Assembly: GCA_030765065.1 (NCBI GenBank)
Contig: CM060988.1
Span: 201,250,565 to 201,314,564, forward strand
Reading direction: 5' to 3'
Length of the DNA stretch: 64,000 bases
DNA from: Deroplatys truncata
Lineage: Eukaryota; Arthropoda; Insecta; Mantodea; Mantidae
Shown piece by piece: positions 10,555 to 20,387 of this stretch (positions within the stretch are counted from its first letter, which is position 1; every line of letters begins with the position of its first letter). Below the pieces are notes generated by a model. That model saw only the letters and a list, made by a program, of their open reading frames with translations. It was not told the origin of the DNA and made no database searches. The translations under genes were made by a program, and so were the position numbers.

Positions 10555-12620
10555 ATCGGTGTTCGATTCTTACTGTAATCAAAAGTTTATTGCTAATGAG
10601 AAATTAATGATTGATATTATTATATCATTACCCTAATTAATAAAAAGGCGTTCAGAGAATTCTAGTTCGAGTCTTACCAAGTGAAACTCTAACGCGTAAT
10701 AACTATTAAACTATGCAAGGTCAGATTAAAAAAATGTATTTATCAATTATAATTTAATTTTTTATATATCATTACCCTAATTAATGAAAGGGTGTTCAGA
10801 GGGTTCTAGTTCGAATCTTACCCAACGAAACTCTAATGCTTAATAAATATTAAACTATGCAAGGTCAGATTAAAATGCATTTAACAAATATAATTTAATT
10901 TTTATATATCATTACAATAATTAATAAAAGGGTGTTCAGTGGGTTCTAGATCGAATCTCTAATGCTTAATAAATATTAAACTATGTGAGTATTGCGCGGC
11001 CAGATTAAAACGTGTTTAACGAATATAATTTAATTAATGAAACGGTGTTCAGGGGGATCCTAGATCGAATCTGCGAAACTCTAATGCTTAATAAATATTA
11101 AACTATGCACGACCAGATTAAAATGTGTTTAACAAATATAATTTAATATACACGACATTACAATGTTTAACGATCTGTATTCTTAGGAACCAGAGGTCCA
11201 TAGTTCGAATCCAACCCTGTGAAACGCTATAATAACTATTAAGTTATTGAAGCAGCGGGCGGTCGGATTAAAATTGCATTTAACAACTATAATTATTTAT
11301 ATTAAACCCTGATGCATACTTAGATATCTCGATGCCTAGACAACATTCTTTCTTCTTCTCCTCTCTTTTTCTTTCTATCTATCTCTTTCTTTCTCCACGA
11401 CTTGTACACATTCAGGCGTTCACATATACACGAGCGCTTGTACACACATCAGCAAACATACACTGGTGCACGCATGCAAGCACATACACACACGCACATG
11501 TAAGTACACACACGCAAGCACATACACACACGCATATACATACACCAGCACATACACACACACACATGCACATACATACAACAGTACACACACACACATA
11601 CATACACCAGTACACACACGCATTCACGCACCTCATGCGTATACATACATACACCAGTGCTCTTACACTCACACATTCACGCACCTCATGCGTATACATA
11701 CATACATACACCAGTGCTCTTACACTCACGCCTACATATACATGGACACACACACACGTGCAAGCACATATGCCTGTTCACTTACACCCAACAGCAGCAA
11801 CCCACACACGCACACACCAACTCACGCGCATGTCCTGAATGAAAAGAGACAAAATGATGCAATAAAAACTAATTATAGCTCGGGATGCAAGGCTCCATTT
11901 ACGATTGCTCGAAACCGGTCTTCTAATAACTCCAAAACTAATTAAAATAAAGACAGTAAATAAACTTTATTACTTTTATGCCATTAGCTCGTTTCTTGTG
12001 CATGTATATTAGAGTCCGGGTGTCATGGGTTCGATCCTTAACTTTAAATCTCAATTATCTCAGAAACTAGCAGGGATTAAGGTGCGGCCCAAAGCACGAT
12101 TTTTAGTTCCTACGATGAACAATTAATGCTTTATATAATTTCCAATCAGTGTCCCTAGCTCGAATCCCGATCTTTCAGTGACTTCCTTAATTTTCCACTG
12201 TGTTCTAGAATATATCACTTAGATCAATGTTGCAACTGCATACAGGTCTTTTAAACACATCAAACTAATATTATAAATAATTTTGTTTCTGGCGTTCTGA
12301 GTTCGAATACCGATTCAATGAAGTTTACTTATAAATTTAATAACAGTAAATAATTAAGACAAAGGTACCAAATAAACCTATTACGTTTATGTCATCAGAT
12401 AATATCTTGCGGGTGTATATTAGGGTACCTGACGGCCAGGGTTCGATCCTTAAGTTTAAATCTCAATTATCGCAGAAACTAGCAGAGATAGAGCTGTAGA
12501 CGAAAGCATGTTTGATAGCTCATACAATGAACAATTAATGCTGTATATAATTTTCAATCAGTTGCCCCTAGTTCGAACCCCGATCTTTCAATGACTTCAC
12601 TGATTTTCCTCTGTACTCTG
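10555..12620 (+). repeat. Array of about 140-bp units with tRNA-like box-B motifs
   Basis: A TTCGA-type core like the tRNA T-loop/box B (GGTTCGATCC, AGTTCGAATC) recurs at about 10562, 10666, 10810, 10950, 11064, 11204, 12030, 12159, 12302, 12442 and 12572. Two of the copies read ATCGA instead of TTCGA and one reads CTCGA. Spacing is mostly 129-144 bp. Neighbouring units also share flanking sequence such as CATTACCCTAATTAAT and TAAACTATGCAAGG in the first half. In the second half, pairs of units form a roughly 412-bp period (12030 vs 12442, and 12159 vs 12572). A CA-rich microsatellite interrupts the array. Upstream box-A-like sequence is weak and I could not fold a full cloverleaf, so these are not called tRNA genes. 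Confidence 0.65.
11380..11830 (+). repeat. CA-rich microsatellite inside the left arm
   Basis: Interspersed CA/ACAT/ACGC tandem repeats on the plus strand. Long open frames in all readings (Thr/His-rich or Val/Cys-rich) are by-products of the repeat. Confidence 0.9.
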
Positions 12621-12693
12621 GAATACATCGCTTAGATTGATGCTTTAACTGCATGCAGCTTTGTGTAACGACATTATGGATGTACTCTGTGTG

Positions 12694-12745
12694 AGAGAGA
12701 GCGAGAGAGGGAGAGAGAGAGAGAGAGCGAGAGAGGGAGAGGAAG
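12694..12745 (+). repeat. GA microsatellite
   Basis: Alternating GA run with interruptions about 40 bp upstream of the promoter elements. Its length differs slightly from the mirrored run in the right arm. Confidence 0.9.
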
Positions 12746-12780
12746 TGAAACAAGCAGGGATAGAAGTGCTGAGGGCCTCT

Positions 12781-12925
12781 GCGCATGCGTAGCAAGAGAT
12801 GATGCCATTGGCTGCAATAATCACGTGACGTGTAAGCATCACAGCCATGATGACGTGCAGGCATCGCCTGGAGGGGGTTTAGATCCCTATATAAACAGAC
12901 ATCTGTCCCATGTTAGAACTGTTGT
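12781..12925 (+). promoter_or_regulatory. TATA promoter of the OB-fold-like gene, left arm
   Basis: In order: GCGCATGCG (12781, NRF1-like palindrome), CCATTGGCTG (inverted CCAAT, 12805), CACGTGACGT (E-box overlapping a CRE half, 12822-12831), a second TGACGT at 12851, and a TATA box TATATAAA at 12888-12895. Transcription would start near 12920. The elements and spacing look like a genuine RNA polymerase II promoter. Confidence 0.65.
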
Positions 12926-13019
12926 GTACTTATTAACTTTACATTCAAGTTTTAAAGAGCTTTAAAAGCAACGTGAGCTACAGGCCGTCTACACATTCAG
13001 CACATATCAAAACGGGGCA

Positions 13020-13810
13020 ATGCAAGGTGAGTTTTAAATAACTATACAAAATCACTGTTGGCTTTTACAATACATTTAATTTTATTTAAACGTTACAGTA
13101 CATGAAAGACGATTCGTTACAAAGAGCATCATATTTTCTAATCTGTGCTTTACATTAACATGGATTTCACTGCATACTCTTCTTCAGTTCACATGATTTT
13201 CGCCACACATTCTTCTTACATAAACATTCATACGACTTTCCCCTCATTCTTTGTTTCACTATACACTCACATGATTTCCTCTACTCATTCTTTATTCCAC
13301 CTACAGGTTCATGCTTTGTTAACATTCACATGACTTTCTCTTCACATTCTTTGCTTCCATTAACATTCACATGATTTTCGCCACACCTTCTTCTTACATA
13401 AACATTCATACGACTTTACCCTCATTCTTTGTTTCACTATACACTCACATGATTTCCTCTACTCATTCTTTGTCCCCCTGCAGGTTCATGCTTTGTTAAC
13501 ATTCACACGACGTTCTCAGCTCATTTCTCTATTGACATTCACATGATCTTCTCAACACATTCTTCTTACTTAAACATTCATACGATTTCCCCCCCCCTCA
13601 TTCTTTGTTTCACTATACATTCGCACACGATTTCCTCTACTCATTCTTTGGTTCTCTGCTGGCTCATCTTCAATGAACATTCACATGATTTCTGTACTTA
13701 TTCTTTATTTCTCTACACCCTCATAGGCTTACTTACAAAACATACACACCCTAGTTCTTCAACTTGAATAATGTAGTGAAAATAATAATTCATGACAATG
13801 TCTGTTACAG
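13020..13810 (+). other. Short first exon and candidate intron, left arm
   Basis: Downstream of the TATA box the first ATG in good context (GGGGCAATGC) lies at 13020. It is followed within a few bases by a strong splice donor, AAG/GTGAGT, at 13026/13027. A matching acceptor, TCTGTTACAG, ends at 13810, in phase with the main reading frame. The candidate intron is about 784 bp. The upstream ATG at 13792 could instead be used from an unspliced or downstream-start transcript. Confidence 0.5.
13150..13765 (+). repeat. Pyrimidine-rich tandem repeats in the candidate intron
   Basis: A segment with ACATGATTTTCGCCACAC, CATACGACTTT and TCATTCTTTGTTTCACTATAC repeats at about 13191, 13369 and 13541 (period roughly 172-178 bp). 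Within it the short motif CACATGA[C/T]TTTC recurs, as in CACTCACATGATTTCCTCTA. That motif strongly resembles the terminal motif of family A (ACTCACATGACTTTCTCTAC). Confidence 0.7.
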
Positions 13811-14145
13811 ATTGTTTAGCTGATAGACTTAACAAGATGGTGGAAGAGCGTAGTTTCCTACCGACTCGCCGAGTTCAAGATCTCGAAATAGGTCTTAACT
13901 ATGAGATAAAGTCCTTAAAGAGAGTTCAAACAAGATATGGTACCAGGATCGTATCTTCGCTGGAGGATTGTCAAGTGTTCTTGCCAGAGCGCTATAATTC
14001 GTTAACCGATCAAGAGATTGCAGAAATACCTGGGAGCGTATACCTACAGTATAATGGCATGGCAGAGAAGGGGAAATTTAAGACATGTAAATTGTCTTTT
14101 TTACATGCAAAGAAGGTGCGTAGAAGTGTCAAACTTAAGTATTGA
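13792..14145 (+). CDS. OB-fold-like small protein, left-arm copy
   Basis: The main frame encodes about 117 residues if started at 13792, or slightly fewer if the spliced start is used. The order of a strand-rich core, LNYEIKSLKRVQTRYGTRIV then QVFLPERYNSLTDQEI, resembles a family of small arthropod proteins often found in virus-like elements (pattern K-x-V-x-T-x-Y-G ... VFLP-x-RY). I suspect a single-strand DNA-binding OB fold; this is inference from pattern, not a proven function. The tail is basic (AKKVRRSVKLKY), fitting nucleic-acid binding. A TATA promoter, candidate intron and AATAAA signal at 14178 surround it. The frame looks whole and an identical gene lies inverted in the other arm. 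Confidence 0.55.
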   Translation: MTMSVTDCLADRLNKMVEERSFLPTRRVQDLEIGLNYEIKSLKRVQTRYGTRIVSSLEDCQVFLPERYNSLTDQEIAEIPGSVYLQYNGMAEKGKFKTCKLSFLHAKKVRRSVKLKY

Positions 14146-14177
14146 ATGTTCTCCCATTTCACAATGAAAAATTCATA

Positions 14178-14183
14178 AATAAA
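14178..14183 (+). terminator. Polyadenylation signal AATAAA, left arm
   Basis: AATAAA about 33 bp after the stop of the OB-fold-like gene, followed by an A-rich tract; mirrored at 23098-23103. Confidence 0.5.
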
Positions 14184-14353
14184 ACAACTGACTCATTGAT
14201 ATTACATATAAAGATACAAAAGATGCATATTATAGAATTTTATAAAAAATTAACGAAATTACAATATCACATGCTTGAGTTTAATTATATCTAGCGCATT
14301 GAAATAACTCTAAATATCCGAATGTTTATACAAATCTTTGTGCTTCTTTTTAC

Positions 14354-14542
14354 ATGTGCCATATGCTTCATTTTACATGTATCATAACAAAAAATGTAAT
14401 TCTTTACAGGTTGCCTTTACTTGACCAAGATAGTTTTCTAAGAATTTCATTGTGCAATGTTTCAGGGTGTGCAATAAGAGGAAGAAGAAGAAGAGGAATA
14501 GCCTGCTGGCATGCAAAGGATGCTGACGCTATGGGAGGGTAG
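14354..14542 (+). CDS. Doubtful short Arg-rich reading frame, left arm
   Basis: A 62-codon frame whose second half contains a basic run (RGRRRRG) followed by CWHAKDADAMGG. Two splice-acceptor-like stretches (TTCTTTACAG at 14410 and CAATGTTTCAG at 14465) lie inside it, so the basic part could be a 3' exon. I do not recognise it. The surrounding 14184-15100 shows no other feature that I can support. Confidence 0.2.
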   Translation: MCHMLHFTCIITKNVILYRLPLLDQDSFLRISLCNVSGCAIRGRRRRGIACWHAKDADAMGG

Positions 14543-15349
14543 AATACCTACAAGAAACATTTCGGCAAGAAACGGGTGCTGAGACATCTACATCACCGAA
14601 ACACATTAAGACAGGATCCTTATATAACATTACAGGGTATACAATGAAAAACTACGGTCAATTTTGTATACAATTCAATGCATTGCTGAGAGTTAGCTCG
14701 AACTAGTCTCCCTATATTCAATGAAATTAAGCATTGTGAGCAATAATTTAAGTGACTGTGAAAATACTTTAAGTAATTTGTATCCTAAAAGACTTGAGCC
14801 CTGTATACATTAACAGCATTAAGGCTGTTTGCCACGCTGGAATACAAATTATGAAAATAAAAAGACTTTCATTTAAATAATAAGGAAATTTGCATAACCT
14901 GCTGTTACAAGTGTAATGACATATACAGAAACAATGAGTCGGACGAGAAAGTGATGGAAATGTAAGATAAATAATAACAATAAAAGAATTAAGGTATGCT
15001 TTTACATAGTGTTTTTATTCATTAAAAATCCTTGTATTCCTAATGAAAAATAAATCATTACAATGATTAGTTTAAGTTATATCACAATGATCAAAAAGAG
15101 AACCGTCTTTAGATGCATTACTCGATCTTAAGTCAGAGCACCAAAAAATGACAAATCACGGCTTCTCCATTTTAGATGTGGTGTCACTTTTCAGGTAAAT
15201 TCATGTAACACAACAGGTTGAGTATGCAGATCTGTGGTCCTAAATGGGTGAAACAGAGTCTTATCCAGCTTAACAGTCTTGAGATCTCACCATCAGAAAG
15301 TCGAATCACAAACCTTCTCCACTCGCTGAGCACAGGTTTAACAACAGCA

Positions 15350-15490
15350 TTCTCTTCACCCTGAGACGATGTAAAGTATATAAATGTTCAACTTGACAAG
15401 GGATTCTAAACTCGTTGTTAGAGTCCAGAGCTGATGTATTATATGGTGAAAACACATGTTCCTCTTCTTAGTGATCTTGTCGTCGAATCT
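15350..15490 (-). pseudogene. Capsid-like remnant, left arm (fossil)
   Basis: Mirror of 21797-21937. Short peptide matches (SPYNTSAL, FRIPCQ) resemble the N-terminal region of the jelly-roll capsid proteins of arthropod Polinton-like elements. Broken and very partial; only the family resemblance is claimed. Confidence 0.3.
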
Positions 15491-15514
15491 CGGTAGCATT
15501 GAAGATGCCCATGA

Positions 15515-15748
15515 TTATAGGATTCTGAAGCCCAAAAACTGTAGGAACTGCTGATTGCGTGATGTTAACCTGATGGGCGTCAAGGGCAGAGCATGATGTG
15601 TGCGTCGAATGATTCCATTATTATATCCTCGACGTCGTTGACTTCTTCTAAAAACTATAGGCATTATGCTTATATCCTTGTTTCTAAAGGCAATGATATT
15701 GCTGTTAGGCTCCCCTGTTTGCTCTATGAAGCGGATGTTTATGAACAA
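15515..15748 (-). CDS. Small basic protein of the capsid region, left-arm copy (fossil)
   Basis: Minus-strand frame with a basic patch (RSQRRRG) and the ending LTSRNQQFLQFLGFRIL. Many arthropod virus-like elements have a small protein next to the capsid gene ending in a LT-x-x-N-x-x-FL-x-x-LGF pattern; the match is by eye. It precedes the capsid-like remnant in the same orientation. Probably an incomplete relic rather than a full gene. Confidence 0.4.
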   Translation of the reverse strand: MFINIRFIEQTGEPNSNIIAFRNKDISIMPIVFRRSQRRRGYNNGIIRRTHHALPLTPIRLTSRNQQFLQFLGFRIL

Positions 15749-16023
15749 CAGGTAAAATTTGATTTGATGGTTCCTGTGAAATACGTTATCCAGCCGTAAC
15801 AGATGGGAAAACTGGTAGATGGAGTGTCCACTTTTACTATAGAGGAAGGAGACTGATGCAATACTGCGCTAAATTCGTATGATGCTCAACTTAAATATAT
15901 TCACTAGGAAATCAGATTCAGACAGCTGATTAGATGGAATAACTTTGTCACTGAAGGGTCGCAGAACGTTCCTATAGAACAATCACTGGAAAAAATCAAG
16001 AGTGAAAGGACATTTTAATGACA

Positions 16024-16057
<34 letters not shown>

Positions 16058-16133
16058 CTGATCTAATAAAGAAGACATTCGCATCCTAATATGAGGAATC
16101 TTTCTAACTCTTTCATGGCTTTGCAAATGCTAA

Positions 16134-16706
16134 TCACGCTATAAAACCACCCAGCTTTAAATCCTGAATAATGTCGTTAATCGCATCGGAAAAGTCATTT
16201 TTATCTGTTGTATGAAGCATCATGAGTACCCTTAGCATGTTTACCAAATCATTAGGATTGGTGTAGCGGTATAGCATCTCCTCTGTATTCGCTTTGGATA
16301 TATCTTCTAATCTAGGTGAGTTGTCACTAGTATGCTTGCTTTCATTGGTGTGTTTATTCAGAGCTTGCTCATTCAAAGAAACTGCTCTCATTGCTTCATT
16401 AGTGGTAGCTCTTGATGTTATTACAGGGTCGCTTGAACTGGCTTCAAGCACGGTACATCTTGAATCCCGCTCTTCGGGACTTGAGAAGATTTCAGGATCT
16501 CGTTTGGGTGTTGTAGTCAATGCACAGCTGGTCATTGCTTTACAGCATCTTCTCCTATGTTGTTTAAGCCTTGAAATTGTCCTGTTCTTTAAAGTTCTAT
16601 TACATATGCAGCACTTAACAAAGCGATTACTCCCCCCTTGGGAAACATACGAAAAATCAAGATTCTCGTAAATTGACTGTAATTGACCGTCTTTGTGAGT
16701 GTTCAT
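16134..16706 (-). CDS. BED-type zinc-finger protein
   Basis: An uninterrupted frame of about 190 residues from ATG at 16706. Residues around 28-55 carry C-x2-C ... H-x4-C spacing (VKCCICNRTLKN, then SRLKQHRRRC), typical of BED fingers, which bind DNA. The middle is Ser/Thr-rich and low in complexity. The C-terminal part (NPNDLVNMLRVLMMLHTTD to DLKLGGFIA) looks helical and could mediate oligomerisation. The gene lies in the central unique region just inside the left arm and points towards it. A TATA-like TTTATATATAC lies only about 10-20 bp upstream of the ATG, too close for a normal TATA-driven start at this codon. It could be a captured host or transposon gene, or part of the element's regulatory set. 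Confidence 0.6.
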   Translation of the reverse strand: MNTHKDGQLQSIYENLDFSYVSQGGSNRFVKCCICNRTLKNRTISRLKQHRRRCCKAMTSCALTTTPKRDPEIFSSPEERDSRCTVLEASSSDPVITSRATTNEAMRAVSLNEQALNKHTNESKHTSDNSPRLEDISKANTEEMLYRYTNPNDLVNMLRVLMMLHTTDKNDFSDAINDIIQDLKLGGFIA

Positions 16707-17020
16707 GCTCAAGCAGTATATATAAACTAATCAATGTATACTGTAGATGTTGAATTCGTATACGATAACACGAGACTGAGCTATTTTTTAACATTTATGT
16801 ATTTATATATGTACTCAGGTTTTGATGCATATAAACAGCCATGCCCGAATTAGACTAAGCAAAATATTGTAGCATTCGCACATAATAGTTGTAATTTCGT
16901 TAATTATAACTATCTCATTAAGCACAAGCAGATTCAAGTAGCTAGAAATGGATTCATAGAGGTAAGAGTACAAGTTTTCTTGATAGTTAGCACAGAGAAT
17001 GCGAGAGTTGAGGGAGATAC
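16707..17020. other. AT-rich spacer
   Basis: No gene recognised. Minus-strand reading through this spacer continues a frame out of the minisatellite, but the resulting peptide has no recognisable pattern. Confidence 0.4.
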
Positions 17021-20000
17021 TGGTCATTTTCCCTTTGCAGGTCACCTTTTTTTCCCTTTGCTGGCAACCTTTTTCCCTTTGCTGGTCACATTTTCCCCTT
17101 TGCTGGTCACCTTTTTCCCTTTGCAGGTCACGTTTTTCCCTCTTCTGGTCCCATTTTTCCCTTTACTGATCACCTTTTTCCCTTTGCTGGTCACATTTTT
17201 CCCTTTGCTGGTCACATTTTTCCCTTTGCTGGTAACATTTTTTCCCTTTGCTGGTCACTTTTTCCCTTTGCAGGTCGCATTTTTCCCTTCCCTGGTCACG
17301 TTTTCCCCTTTGCTGGTCACCTTTTTCCCTTTGCTGGTCACCTTTTTCCCTTTGCTGGTCACCTTTTTCCCTTTGCTGGTCACCTTTTTCCCTTTGCTGG
17401 TCACCTTTTTCCCTTTGCAGGTCACGTTTTTCCCTCTTCTGGTCCCATTTTTCCCTTTACTGATCACCTTTTTCCCTTTGCTGGTCACATTTTTCCCTTT
17501 GCTGGTCACATTTTTCCCTTTGCTGGTAACATTTTTTCCCTTTGCTGGTCACTTTTTCCCTTTGCAGGTCGCATTTTTCCCTTCCCTGGTCACGTTTTTC
17601 CCTTTGCTGGTCACCTTTTTCCCTTTGCTGGTCACCTTTTTCCCTTTGCTGGTCACCTTTTTCCCTTTGCTGGTCACCTTTTTCCCTTTGCTGGTCACCT
17701 TTTTCCCTTTGCTGGTCACCTTCTTCCCTTTGCTGGTCACCTTCTTCCCTTTGCTGGTCACCTTCTTCCCTTTGCTGGTCACCTTCTTCCCTTTCCTGGT
17801 CACCTTTTTCCCTTTGCTGGTCACGTTTTTCCCTTTGCTGTTCACCTTTTTCCCTTTGCTGTTCACCTTTTTCCCTTTCCTGGTCACCTTTTTCCCTTTC
17901 CTGGTCACCTTTTTCCCTTTGCTGGTCACGTTTTTCCCTTTCCTGGTCACCTTTTTCCCTTTGCTGGTCACCTTTTTCCCTTTGCTGGTCACCATTTTCC
18001 CTTTGCTGGTCACCTTTTTCCCTTTGCTGGTCACCTTTTTCCCTTTGCTGGTCACCTTTTTCCCTTTGCTGGTCACCTTTTTCCCTTTGCTGGTCACCTT
18101 TTTCCCTTTCCTGGTCACCTTTTTCCCTTTGCTGGTCACCTTTTTCCCTTTCCTGGTCACCTTTTTCCCTTTGCTGGTCACCATTTTCCCTTTGCTGGTC
18201 ACCTTTTTCCCTTTGCTGGTCACCTTTTTCCCTTTGCTGGTCACCTTTTTCCCTTTCATGGTCACCTTTTTCCCTTTCCTGGTCACCTTTTTCCCTTTCC
18301 TGGTCACCTTTATCCCTTTCCTGGTCACCTTTTTCCCTTTGCTGGTCATCTTTTTCCCTTTCCTGGTCACCTTTTTCCCTTTCCTGGTCACCTTTTTCCC
18401 TTTCCTGGTCACCTTTTTCCCTTTCCTGGTCACCTTTTTCCCTTTGCTGGTCACCTTTTGCCCTTTGCTGGTCACCTTTTTCCCTTTGCTGGTCACCTTT
18501 TTCCCTTTGCTGGTCACCTTTTTCCCTTTGCTGGTCACCTTTTTCCCTTTTCTGGTCACATTTTTCCCTTTGCTGGTCACCTTTTTCCCTTTGCTGGTCA
18601 CCTTTTTACCTTTGCTGGTCACCTTTTTACCTTTGCTGGTCACCTTTTTCCCTTTGCTGGTCACCTTTTTCCCTTTGCTGGTCACCTTTTTCCCTTTGCT
18701 GGTCACCTTTTTCCCTTTGCTGGTCACCTTCTTCCCTTTGCTGGTCACCTTTTTCCCTTTCCTGGTCACCTTTTTCCCTTTGCTGGTCACGTTTTTCCCT
18801 TTGCTGTTCACCTTTTTCCCTTTGCTGTTCACCTTTTTCCCTTTCCTGGTCACCTTTTTCCCTTTCCTGGTCACCTTTTTCCCTTTCCTGGTCACCTTTT
18901 TCCCTTTCCTGGTCACCTTTTTCCCTTTGCTGGTCACGTTTTTCCCTTTCCTGGTCACCTTTTTCGCTTTGCTGGTCACCTTTTTCCCTTTGCTGGTCAC
19001 CTTTTTCCCTTTGCTGGTCACCTTTTTCCCTTTGCTGGTCACCTTTTTCCCTTTGCTGGTCACCTTTTTTCCTTTCCTGGTCACCTTTTTCCCTTTGCTG
19101 GTCACCTTTTTCCCTTTGCTGGTCACCTTTTTCCCTTTGCTGGTCACCTTTTTCCCTTTCCTGGTCACCTTTTTCCCTTTGCTGGTCACCTTTTTCCCTT
19201 TGCTGGTCACCATTTTCCCTTTGCTGGTCACCTTTTTCCCTTTGCTGGTCACCTTTTTCCCTTTGCTGGTCACTTTTTCCCTTTGCTGGTCACCTTTTTC
19301 CCTTTCATGGTCACCTTTTTCCCTTTCCTGGTCACCTTTTTCCCTTTCCTGGTCACCTTTTTCCCTTTGCTGGTCATCTTTTTCCCTTTGCTGGTCACCT
19401 TTTTCCCTTTGCTGGTCACCTTTTTCCCTTTCCTGGTCACCTTTTTCCCTTTGCTGGTCACCTTTTTCCCTTTCCTGGTCACCTTTTTCCCTTTGCTGGT
19501 CACCTTTTGCCCTTTCCTGGTCACCTTTTTCCCTTTGCTGGTCACCTTTTTCCCTTTGCTGGTCACCTTTTTCCCTTTGCAGGTCACCTTTTTCCCTTTG
19601 CTGGTCACCTTTTTCCCTTTCCTGGTCACCTTTTTCCCTTTGCTGGTCACCTTTTTCCCTTTGCTGGTCACCTTTTTCCCTTTGCTGGTCACCTTTGTCC
19701 CTTTGCTGGTCACCTTTTTCCCTTTGCTGGTCACCTTTTTCCCTTTGCTGGTCACCTTTTTCCCTTTGCTGGTCACCTTTTCCCCTTTGCTGGTCACCTT
19801 TTTCCCTTTGCTGGTCACCTTTTTCCCTTTCCTGGTACCTTTTTCCCTTTCCTGGTCACCTTTTTCCCTTTGCTGGTCACCTTTTTCCCTTTGCTGGTCA
19901 CCTTTTTCCCTTTCCTGGTCACCTTTTTCCCTTTGCTGGTCACCTTTTTCCCTTTGCTGGTCACCTTTTTCCCTTTCCTGGTCACCTTTTTCCCTTTGCT

Positions 20001-20098
20001 GGTCACCTTTTTCCCTTTGCTGGTCACCTTTTCCCTTTGCTGGTCACCTTTTTCCCTTTGCTGGTCACCTTTTTCCCTTTGCTGGTCACCTTTTCCCT
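17021..20098. repeat. 21-bp minisatellite, about 146 copies
   Basis: Tandem units of CCCTTTGCTGGTCACCTTTTT and close variants (TTCCTGG, TTGCAGG, CACG, CATC). The unit length is exactly 21 bp almost throughout. Higher-order duplications are visible: a marker run with TTGCAGGTCACG and CTTCTGGTCCC repeats after 294 bp (17121 vs 17415), and a run with two CTGTTCACC units repeats after 966 bp (17838 vs 18804). Because 21 is divisible by three, several frames stay open for hundreds of codons; on the minus strand the heptapeptide is KGKKVTS or KGKKVTR. No gene is called. Confidence 0.95.
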
Positions 20099-20387
20099 GA
20101 ATGGGTTACGTAATGGGCATGCCAAGGACATTGACATTAAACAGTTTTCCACTAAGTTCACATCTAAAGTCGTTTTCAAAGTCTAACATATGAATAGGCT
20201 GTGGGCATTCTTGTTTCATCCTCTCTAGCTTGACACCTAAAGTAAAATAAATCGCTCTTAATGTATATACGCTAATGAGAAAGTATAAAAGAACTATCCT
20301 GAATAAAAATCGATTAGTATAACGTGAGAGCTAAGGTGGTTAAGCTCGCAAGAGGTTTCGGTTTAATTAACTCTCTTACTAGCCTGC
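20099..20387 (+). promoter_or_regulatory. Spacer with TATA box before the PLA2/pX region
   Basis: TATAAAA at 20284-20290 within AAGTATAAAAGAAC lies about 100 bp before the first recognisable PLA2-like peptide. An AATAAA lies at about 20246. The rest is unassigned. Confidence 0.4.

Larger units (their letters stand above)
9318..16103 (+). repeat. Left inverted arm (6.8 kb)
   Basis: The sequence from 9318 to 16103 reappears as the reverse complement at 21184-27968. I noticed only a handful of substitutions plus length changes in microsatellites and a one-triplet difference at the tip. Inner edges diverge abruptly after GAGGAATCTTT at 16103. Confidence 0.95.

Noticed and set aside
10427-10636. 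69-codon frame in both arms near the start of the box-B array
   Set aside because: Overlaps the array, no motif, no promoter at a plausible distance.
11332-11945. Thr/His-rich and Val/Cys-rich open frames in both arms
   Set aside because: By-products of the CA/TG microsatellite; no protein pattern.
10555-12620. Cluster of functional tRNA genes
   Set aside because: Only the box-B-like core is consistent; I could not find matching T stems, box A and acceptor stems in the units.
16980-20186. Very long open frames (up to about 1068 codons plus, 574 codons minus) in the centre of the large element
   Set aside because: They are produced by the 21-bp minisatellite, whose length is a multiple of three; several frames are open at once and substitutions are not frame-conservative.
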